Positions 52,357 to 64,000 of a DNA stretch of 64,000 bases are shown here, piece after piece. The DNA is from Cololabis saira (Eukaryota > Chordata > Actinopteri > Beloniformes > Belonidae): contig NC_084607.1 of assembly GCF_033807715.1 (NCBI RefSeq), forward strand, positions 13,404,441 through 13,468,440. The letters are read 5' to 3'. The position numbers and the translations under genes are program-made. How positions within the stretch are numbered: position 1 is the first letter of the stretch; every line of letters begins with the position of its first letter. The notes below the pieces were generated by a model. It was not told the DNA's origin. It was given only the letters and a program-made list of their open reading frames with translations, and made no database searches.

Positions 52357-55300
52357 GTAAGCCCAGAAAATAAGTTACATTTCATCCATTTGGAAAATAT
52401 ATCTCCTATTTCCATTTGTCAAATTTAAATGCATTTCAAGCGCTTTAGACGAAGCGCCTGACTGACGGGACTTCTTTTGTTAATAAGCGTCGGTCCTTCC
52501 CGTGACGCCTGTCTTCGTCGCTCCGAAGTAACGGGTCTTTATTGGCCCCAACCACCACGTATATACTTGTATCTTTATAATTATGTACGGTATTTAGGTT
52601 TGCTTTGGTTCATTAATACGCTTTGGAGTTTTTCCTGTGCCCTTTCAGAGGAATGTGTTAGTGAGTCTCGTGGTCGCTGCTGCGGCGCGTGTCTTTTTTT
52701 TGTTAGAGCATCATCGGAGGAGCGCGTTTATAAAAAACATCCTTAATTCAATCTAGATACATACTATTTCCCCCGAAACCTGCAAGTACATCTGTTATGG
52801 GTCTAGAAAAGCATTGGATCTTTTGTTTTTTTGGTTTCTTCTGTATCGTATCCAATGAAAACAGTGACCTATAAGAGTCTTACACTGTAAAATGTCATCA
52901 TGGGGGTCTGCTCGTTTGTTTTCTTTAAAGACTTATGTAAAGAACTTCACATTGCAACTTCAACTTTATTTATTTGATTACAGCTGCTTCGGCGTCAGGC
53001 GTTCATCAGTAAACTGTTGCATTACTTCCATTTTCAATTTCTCAACACCGCAATAAAAACAAACTTGCGGTTGTTTGCTTGTAAACTTTCCTCACGCCTA
53101 ATGCTTGATGTGTCGCAACATTCCCGGATTTTTTAATTTCATTAAAAAAGACTGAAAAAAAACCCTCAATTAGGCCTGTGAGGACTCTAGGGAGAGGGTG
53201 GGTCTCAGGCATTCTGCAAGTTTTCATTACTTCCAGATGTGTTTTTCTTTTTTTTTTCTGCGCGCTTTTTGCCCTCAGATTTGCTGTAGTCGAGGTTTTT
53301 CTGGCTGGAGTTGCTGAAGGTGTTACTAGGACAGGTGGAGTCTAAACAACAGGATGTCCCTGCTTTTTCATGAGGAATTGTTGTTTTTTTTTTTACGTTG
53401 CTGCCCTGTTGATTTCAGTTTCACTCATTTGTAAAACCGTAATAGTAGAAATCCAATCCAAAGATTGTGTATATATTAGGATATGAATAGTTTGAGATTC
53501 AAACTTTCTATTTATATGTGACATGATGCACAGGGATATGGCCTAAGAAAATTGTCCAGATTCATCAGTCAACACCTCAGTTGTTTTCGTGGAGTACGTA
53601 CAGAACTTGGCAGGATTTAGGGATGTAGTCATCAGGCTGTTACATTACATCACACAATACATCACTGTCCTCGTGTTGTATAATGGTTTGCTGGATGCAT
53701 TAAATAACAAAACAGGGGAGAGCTTGCAGGGGCTGTGTGGCATTCACATGGCGCCTGTCTTGACCTTTAAGTTGTTGCAGTCAAATAGTTTACCGATTTA
53801 TACAATCGTAATACTCCGGTGGAATTAAACAGCTCTGGTAAAGTCTTTATATTGACAGCAAGCATAGTTTTGTGTCTCAGTACAATGTTTTAAACTAAAG
53901 TTGAGCATTAAAGCTCATAAAGGATTTTGCATTAGGTTCTAAAGTACACTAAATAAGCAGCCAATCAAAGATTTCAATCTAATTTAAGGGATAATATGAT
54001 TGTACCAATTGTTAAAACTTTCTTTTTATGATGTACTGAGGTGACCTCCTGGAATTCCATCAGAGGACCTGGGAGTCGCCTAGACTGCAATCTGAGAACG
54101 TATGGTCAGGTCCGTCCATTACCCCGTGGGGTTTTCTGAGTGGAGCGAACTGGAATGTGATTGTTTCGTTACAGTGTTTGGACCCAGGGGTGCTGTAGTG
54201 GAATGCAAGGTTATAAACCCCATTTGCACACTGGGCCACACGCTGGGCATTTAAATGGTTAAGCGAGGCTAATGAAATTATACCCTGAACCCTCCAGACA
54301 AGGCCTGTCGCTGTCCTGAGTCTTCTGCAAAGGGACTTTTCCGACCAGTTTCTGTGAATTCAATGCACACTGCAACTGTCCATCTTCCGTCACTTGATAT
54401 GAAAATAAGTTTTCCATTTAGTATCTGCAATGTTAATACTGAGCCTTTTTTTTACCATTTGTTCCTAAGATGCCTGCAGGTACACTGTTTACATCATGAT
54501 TGAACAGGAATTCATCTAGTTTGTTGTTTTTCAATTTCGCCAAAAGCAACCTGTTGAACTAATTCATCCTATAATTACTTTGTTTTTAGTACAATTTAAC
54601 AAGATGTTTCGAGCAAGCAATGGATTAGTTCATAAGCTAGGGATAGGGAGATGACACAGTATTACTGAGTATTATCCAGTAATGCCCGTCTGATGTGCTC
54701 AAGACAGCAAGTTGATACTCCTACTCAGCACCGGTAATAAATAAAAACAAATCAGTGATAGCTACAGTGAACATATGGTCAGAATCTGGCTTTTGAGACC
54801 CGGGGGAGAGTTATTCATTATCTTCCTGAATAATCTGGCTGATCCCCTTTAGTACATTAATGACTCAGAAAAGCCGGATGAACTCTACTTTCCAGTAACT
54901 GACTTAGACATATTGGAAAAGTCTGTGCAGCGTCTTTTGCGTGTCCAGGTTTGTTGTATTTGTGTCCGTAAGGTAATTGGATAAACAAGTCTCCCTCCGG
55001 TAGGATTAGTTTATCTGCTCCACCAGGGCATCCGCTCAGTACTACTAAATGCTGACATGGGTTGTTTTTTTAAGCCCAGAAATGATGTTGACTGGCCTTT
55101 TCACTGTCTGCCATACTCCAGTCTGAAATTTGTCTGATATTTTCCTCAAATCAGGGATCCACTCTGGTTCTCTGCTCCACGTCAGTCTCAATCTCCACCT
55201 CCACAACTGCTCTGGAATTTTCTCCCAAATACTCTTTTTTTGTGTGTGTGTGTGTCTTTTTCCGGTGCTGCTCCTTGCAGCTTAGCCCCACCTTTGCTCA

Positions 55301-58300
55301 GTTTCCTGTTGGAGGTCAGCACAATGACCAATGGGAGACCGGCGGGTGTTTATTCTGCTCCGGTTCCAGGAGTAATGTGAGCTGACCGGCTCCTCCTTTT
55401 GGCCTTACTCTATAGCTATGATCAGTCTGGTCCAGACCAACAGCGTCTGCTCTTCCACACCACAACCCTTTAATGTCAAAAACAGGGTTTTTTCTCCTTC
55501 TTTTTTTCCTATAGGTCTGAGAGTCCAGGAGGGGATGTCCCATTGGGTTATGATTTCACTGTCCTGAATTTAAGGCCGACATTAGTCGAAAACCACATGT
55601 TGCTCCAGAAGCACTAAAACGTACTGTATGAGATCATCCAGCATCAGTGCTCCTGGAGAAAGCTCTTTCTGTCAAGCAATGACGTGTTCTGCTCAAATAC
55701 ATTATGTTTGATGATTACAGAGAGATTTGTTCTGAATTTTCTTCTGAATAAGGATTCATTCAGGACAAGTTGGTTGAATGAAGCCATCTGTAAGGGGGAA
55801 AAAATCAATCTTACTAAGTAGCTTCGTAACTCTGTCTTCTGTTGTAACCTTTGAATAGCATTTAAAACTCCTCTGAACATTTATATTAAGGTTTTTTTTG
55901 TGGCCTCTATGTCTCAGGGGGAAAATTACTCAACAATATGTTTTTCTTTTGTTTTTTTTTTACTTTTACAAAGTGCTGCTTGTCAGTGGATATATATATT
56001 GTTAGTCTATTTTTGGAAGTGGAATACACAAATTATGGTCAACCTCAAGGCGGAGCCCTTTGAGACTATGAGAAAACATCCTCTAAACGTTATTTGCTCC
56101 TTGCAGGGAGGCTTTGTGATCCTCTTTGTGATCTTTCTGATGTTACGCCTGCATTAACAGCAGCAGAAGAAATGTCGTCCCATCAGCCGCAATAGCTGTA
56201 ATACTGCTGGAATCCAACTTGGAGAGCATTTTCTTCTCATTCGAGAAGTTTCCATCTAAAACTCTCAGTAGCATTTTCCTTTTTTCTTTCCCCTAGTTCA
56301 TGAAGTTTTGCTTTTCTTTTTGCAAATTCCATATCTTTCTCTCCCACCTTCCCTCACATATTGTAACTCCTCTCCTCTGCTTTCTCCCTCCCCGACCCCT
56401 GCCCCTTTTCTCTACTTATTTGTGCTCTCTTTCTCCCGGTTAATCTTCGTCCTGGGCTGGGAGGAAGTGACTCGGTTGGTTTTGTGTCCATGGGGAATAC
56501 AGAGATGAAAATTGCTTTCCTGTAACCCTTTCTCTATCAGATCTCAAATGCTCATCTATGTTTAGTAGGCTCAACTAGCCCGGCATGATGACAGGGCCAC
56601 ATAAACATAGAAAGCACTGTCAATCTGAGTGCCTTCCTGAGTGCCAAGCTGACGTTAGAAAATTGTGTATTTCTGTCAGTGGCCTTTGATGGAAATTTTT
56701 GTAGGCAAGATAAAAACTATTAAATTACTTTTTCTTTTTTTTTTTTGCACTTTGTATGTTAACCTGAATAAATCAAGTTAATAGTTGCAGCTGTGTTTGC
56801 TGATCTGTGGGAGTCTTCTGGCCCCAGACTGTGCTGAAGTGTTGGGGCATCCGTCTGTTTTCATGTGTGGTTTGGGAGGAGAAAGGAGTTGAGTTTGTCT
56901 TCTCTGAAACATTTGGTATTTGTCTTACTCAAGTATTTGCCATCTGTGCCAACACAGGTTGTGTAACTACACACTCTGCAGTTTATTGGCTTATAGTTTG
57001 AGTAACGTTTGCATTTGTCTAATGTAGCTCGTTATCTATAATCACATGAGGATGTACTCATAATATGCAATTCCCATAGTATTATTATTATTAGCAAATA
57101 ACCAATATTATCGGGTGTGGATCCTTGAAGCTTTCTAGATCTGTCACGTGTTTCTTTTTATTTCCACTTTGGGTCAGTGTGTGAGTCCATAACAGCACTT
57201 CATCAAATGTTTGTTTGTTTTGAGGCAAGTTTCCTCGCCGCACACTCGTACACACACTGTTTTTCTCCGTCTCTCCGTCTCTGAGATGCCCCTCCTTGCT
57301 TTCTATTAGAACCAGCTGTGGAACTTAGGGCCGAATGAATGGCTCTTTGTGATTTGTCGGCCGTTCCAGTCTAAAAGATCTGTTTCTCCCACTGTCCCTC
57401 CACCCTCTATAGCAGTGGCATGGCCACATTGTGAAACAATGGACTGAACAACATGCAACGCTCATATTATGCAAAGGTCACCCATTAGTGTTTTCCAGGC
57501 TGTGCGGCTCTCTAGACAAAATGTCGACCACACGTACACAGCAGTCTGACGCTGACCTGCCGGAGCTAAAGCATGAGAATCAGCAGACCCTGTCATGCAG
57601 CTTATCCGATGGCCACTCAAGCAGAAGTTTGTGTGCTTCGTAAAGGGAATGCATTTAAAGGCTCATGAAATCAGCCCGGCCTGTGCAGGTGATGGCTGTT
57701 CCCACCAAACTGGAGGGTGTGTGACTATGCCAATGGATTTGGGAGTGTCAGTCACGCAAGCAAGGAAACAGAACACATTGCCCAATCACATAGCAAATAG
57801 ACTCTTTCTCATAACCTTGAATTGATAAGCGTGCTCTGAGCTGGACGGAGGAAAGGGGGAATTTTTGTTCAGTACGCTGGGAGACGAGCACTTCAACTTG
57901 AATTAGATGTGATTGTCGAGGTCAGCGTAACTGGCATGTGTTTACGCTCATGCAGGGGCCTCTTTTTTGTAGCTTTTTCTTATTATCTTTCTTTTTTTTT
58001 TATCTCTGCATCAACAAAGCTACACACCTTCCATGGGGTTTAACTAAACTTTACTAAGTTCACATAGCACCTTTATTTTCTTTTTTTTTCTGAGTTTTAA
58101 CTGGACTAAAGTTGTCGCTGCTAAAGGTCAAGTTTTCTTTGTTCATATTTCCCACACGTAGATAAGTGAGGGAGAGGAAAGAGCCTGGGGAGGAAACACC
58201 CCATCCTCACTGCGCCAGGATATAAATCCCTTTTTTCCCCAAATCGCAAACCATTCCCAAGCTTTGGCAAAATAGCCATCGCCAAAGCCTGAGAGCCAAA

Positions 58301-59035
58301 AATGGGGTGGAAAAATCCATGAAGGTTTTCCCTGGGTGATGGAAACAGTGGTGTGTCACACTTTGCAATACTGAACTTTTATCCGTTGTAATGACGATAA
58401 TAATAAGGTGACTCAAAGAATAGAAGCAGTGACTGATAAACTTAGAGGAGCTGACCTCAAAATATGGTCTGGCGTGTTAAATCACTCTTCAGGGTGGTCT
58501 CAATCCTCTGAGACACCAACAATGTTTATATATTCGGTAAATCAAACTCAGTCTTTGAACGTCCAGATGCAACACAAGAGTTTAGTTGCAAATGAACAAA
58601 ACCTGAACCGTCACTGCATGGATCAAAAGGAAGGGGGTGTGTGTGATAAAGTCACAGAATAATGCAGTTATCCTTGTCACATCTTACAGGACATACCTCA
58701 GACATGCAGTTTGTCTCGGATGACCTGCATCTTACCCCTGAGGGTTGGCTTAATCTTAATAGCTGGGAATGGAGGGAGTAGACCAGACAGTGCTAACTTC
58801 CTCTGGTACGGTATCCTGCTGCGTAAAGAGGTAGGGGCTTGTAATGGGGGCGAGGCATTTGTCGTGGAAGAGCTTGTCCAGGGACAATCATGTGTAGAAT
58901 GGTGTCATGGTGCGAGGGATGGGTGAACACTGGTATCCGTTCACATGTCACCTCAAGGGAGTTTTCTGTGAGAGCTGAGAGAGGGAAGAATCTGCTCCAC
59001 CCTGGTCGTTCTCAGACACTCAGGGCAGTACATAC

Positions 59036-59639
59036 TAGGGCTGGGCGATATGGACCAAAAGTCATATCTTGATATTTTCCAGCTGAATGGCGATACTCGA
59101 TATATATCGATATTTTTTTCTGTGCTATAATTGGGGTTTCCCCCAAAGAATTATAGCATAGCATCTCTGTTAGCTTCATTTTTTTCTGAGGCAAACCCTT
59201 AAAAAAACAGTCAGTTTTAATACAAAGCCTCGTGCCAAATGTCACACAGGTACCTTTATTAACAGAGGTCTGCACAATATCAAAATGTATAAAACAAATG
59301 AAATAAAAATAAACTGCCCGCATATATAGAATAAAATGCTTCTTGAATAAAATAAAACAAATATCCCTTTCCTGCATAACAATTCAATTAAAATACACTG
59401 TGCAATTAATACAATGTAGACAGTAACAGGCAGACTTTTCTACTGAGGTTGACAGTTGTGCAAATAACAAAACATTTGTGCAAATCTCAAATAAAACATT
59501 CAAGTCAATTTGTCACAAAATAAGCTATATCAAAATCATAATTTTTTTAAAAATCAATATAAACGATATTGTCTCGTACCATATCACGTTTGAAAATATA
59601 TCGATATATATTAAAATCTCGATATATCGCCCAGCCCTA
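59036..59639. mobile_element. hAT-type MITE (604 bp), kank2 intron 1
   Basis: Termini TAGGGCTGGGCGATAT and ATATCGCCCAGCCCTA are perfect inverses, flanked by a perfect 8-base duplication GTACATAC (59028-59035 and 59640-59647). The GATATATCGATA-rich subterminal parts are typical of this abundant fish hAT MITE family. Non-coding. Confidence 0.93.
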
Positions 59640-60133
59640 GTACATACACACGTCCTAGCACACCTATAACACCCAGTCAGCTGCTGATGGAAAAGCAGAT
59701 GTGGAGGCCAGGTGATGTGGGGGGAATAACTCCCAGAGAAGCAATGAGGGAAAGGACTTTCCAGGGGTAGAGCGCTAAGAGAAAAGGCAACCAATGGACA
59801 GTGTCAGCCTCCGTGTCTGGCTGGGAAGTTTGGTTGCTAAACTGCCATCTCTAATTATATCCCATCAACTGTCCCCTGTCAGCGGTGTCCTCCACCCTCC
59901 TGCCCGCACACTCAGTCTCTCTCACACACTCACGCCGTCTCATGGAAATACTCCTCTGTGCCCTGCTCTCAGTTTCTCACGCATTTTGTCACAGTGATAC
60001 ATCACCACAACTTGTAACACATAATTAGTTTGACACTTGGACAAGAAATTGTGGATGAAGTGCAGGGAATTTTTCCTTTTTAATGTTTCATGATGCCATT
60101 AAAATCAGTTACAGCATCTTCTTGTTATGAAAG

Positions 60134-60529
60134 TAGGGCTGTTCGATTAATCGATTTTAAATCGTAATCGCGATTATGTAATTAGAACGATGTTAAAACG
60201 TGAAACTCGTAAAATCGATTTTTCACTTTTTTTTTTTTAATTGGAAATATAACTTACTGTATGTTTGCAAGTGCTGATTTGCTGATTTTTTTTTCAGAGA
60301 TAAAACTTTATATTTTGTTATATTTTTTAAAACTTTTTTTCAACTTATTTTACAGAGTTTTGCACTTTATTCATTCATTTTGGGGCAAATGTTCAATAAA
60401 AAAACAGCATATTTGAAATCATTTCTTTGCCTTTTGTCAATTCACAAAATAATCGTAATCGTAATCGAAAATCGGATTTTGAGAGAAAAAAATCGAGATT
60501 TTATTTTTGGGCAAAATCGAACAGCCCTA
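60134..60529. mobile_element. hAT-type MITE (396 bp), kank2 intron 1
   Basis: Termini TAGGGCTGTTCGATT and AATCGAACAGCCCTA are inverses (the right inner arm differs slightly), flanked by a perfect 8-base duplication TATGAAAG (60126-60133 and 60530-60537). The subterminal AATCGTAATCG motifs are in both arms. Non-coding. Confidence 0.93.
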
Positions 60530-62007
60530 TATGAAAGAGTTACTTGATTTGAATCCACATCATTTCTTAACAATCTCTTACAGTATTTTTTCATCTTTTA
60601 AATTTCTCAGGTGTAAAAAGGAAGATACCTTGACTATTTCTGGTGCTCAATCAAACAGCGGGATTCTTTGCCTCACTATGGAGTGAAAACTGCTCTGAAT
60701 TCAAAGTGTTGAAGTAGGTGTGAATGTGAATGCATACAGTTTTACTACGGCGCTGAAGTGTGTGGCCCTCCTTGTGTGAGACAGTGATGAAAGGTTACAG
60801 ATAAGGGGGAACGCATCAAGAACTTCAAAAATACCAAGTCAGTTTAGTCAGCTTTTCCAATGCCCTACTTTCTCTAAAAGGCCGAGCATCAGCGAGGGTC
60901 ACAAGATATGAGATGGAGAGGAGAAGAAACAAGAAATAGCCTTATACTGAATCAAATTGAGTATGCCTTGGGGAACAAAGTGGACATTTTCATCTCAAAG
61001 TTCTGATCTTAGCTCTTTAAAGCCAGAGTAACATAACGACGTTCATCTGACTAATGTTGTGGTCTCTAAAACACTACAGCGCCTGTTCCCACAGACTGAT
61101 GACCTAGAAAGTTAATCTTTTCCAAGTAGAAACAACTAAGGAATTGGCATGTGGAGCAGGGAGCTATGTTGCTAATGGCAGTGAGTCACTCTGGATGGAC
61201 GGAGAAATCATCCTCCTTTGTTTTGTAACAAACTTAAGATGCATCACCTATATGTGCATTAATTATGTTAAAAACTTCAAAGTATCAAAATATAAAGTAG
61301 TGAAGGAGTTAATGTGGAGGAAAAAGACAGTATGAGAGAGAAAGAGAGAGAGAGAGAGTGGCCAAAACCTCCTGATCATCAGCTGACATCGAGAGGGGGA
61401 GAGAGAAGCAGAAAAGCATGAAGAAAGTACAAATAGAGAAGAAACCAGAGGTGGAAAATGTAAAAAAAAAAAGCCAGAGAAGGAGCTGAGACTGTGTGTA
61501 AACCCTAAATTGAGAGGCAAAGTTAGTGTGCACTAGATGATTCCTAATAAGGTTGTAACTGGCAAATCCCTGTCCTGGAATTAGCTGCCAGGAAACTTTC
61601 CCCAGTAACTCTTTTCTGAGTGCTATGAACAGCCGCATATACACAATTGACGATGCTGACAGACATGAACAGATGAAATAAAGGGTGTGGCCATAAGCAT
61701 GACATAGTGGGAATAAAAAAAATAAAAATAAGGAACAATAAGGTGAAAAATAACTGATTATTTTGCCTGGACGTCTAACCATATACAGTGATGGACTTTC
61801 AATAAGACAGTTGTGTATTACTAAGTTCACTTTGTTTTGTTAACACTAAAATAAAAGCAGTTTTTCCTGAAATAAAATTTAAAAAAATGTTGTATTCTCA
61901 TGTCCAAAATTTCCCTTTTGGGATTGATAAATTATTGTTGAATTGAATGTTTTTCTCCCCACAGGTGAGAGTTTATGCGAGACTGGAGAAGCAGCCACAG
62001 CTCAGTC

Positions 62008-64000
<1,993 letters not shown>

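Larger units (their letters stand above)
52357..61964 (+). other. kank2: putative kank2 intron 1
   Basis: A stretch of 9.6 kb without any supportable coding exon. It contains a short TG run (55241-55254), poly-T runs, a GC-moderate segment at 55250-55450 with CCAATGGG, and a TATA-like GATATAAATCCC at 58220. Two intact hAT MITEs are at 59036 and 60134, and a GA-rich simple tract at 61335-61360. The GC-moderate and TATA-like segments could be alternative promoters, but I cannot support that from sequence. Confidence 0.5.

Noticed and set aside
55250..55560. Alternative kank2 promoter in the GC-moderate segment with CCAATGGG
   Set aside because: A CCAAT motif alone, with no clear donor or exon, is too little to support a start site.

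Overview
The window looks like nuclear DNA of a ray-finned (teleost-type) fish. It has long intron-rich vertebrate genes with GT-AG introns, proteins closest to the vertebrate DOCK6, ANGPTL8 and KANK2 families, and the usual fish repeats: hAT MITEs with 8-bp target duplications, L2, RTE and L1/Tx1 LINE pieces, TG and ATT microsatellites. I cannot name the species. All family assignments come from reading translated exons against remembered family features; no search was run.

Layout. Bases 1-6000 appear to be the first intron of a minus-strand gene whose promoter and first exon lie near 6.0-6.5 kb. The three-codon coding exon (M-V-T), the CCAAT/TATA promoter and the neighbours suggest elavl3 (HuC). 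Bases 6.5-14 kb are intergenic with no gene that I can support. Bases 14.1-19.05 kb are a nest of transposable elements: an RTE interrupted by an L2, a foldback element and an L1-type LINE, two of which are interrupted again. The nest ends directly at the dock6 promoter.

Bases 19,314-49,060 hold a complete plus-strand dock6. I placed 50 coding exons, 6,360 coding bases including the stop (2,119 codons of protein), with reading phase intact across every junction. DHR-1 is encoded by exons 15-19 and the catalytic DHR-2 by about exons 39-49. Intron 14 contains a second gene on the opposite strand: three exons encoding a 202-residue secreted coiled-coil protein with no fibrinogen domain, matching ANGPTL8 in size, sequence pattern and position. 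The nested antisense arrangement is the one known for human ANGPTL8 in DOCK6 and ANGPTL3 in DOCK7.

The dock6 3' UTR ends near 50.3 kb. A small nest of MITEs follows, then a GC-rich putative noncoding first exon of kank2 (about 52.24-52.36 kb), a 9.6-kb intron with two intact hAT MITEs, and the first two coding exons of kank2 (62,008 to the window end, 405 codons, ankyrin repeats outside the window). The gene set elavl3, dock6, angptl8, kank2 is that of human 19p13.2, so the block is an ancient linkage group. DOCK6 is a Rac/Cdc42 exchange factor, KANK2 an adhesion/cortical actin regulator, ANGPTL8 a secreted lipase regulator and ELAVL3 a neuronal RNA-binding protein. Their proximity reflects ancestry and nesting, not one pathway.
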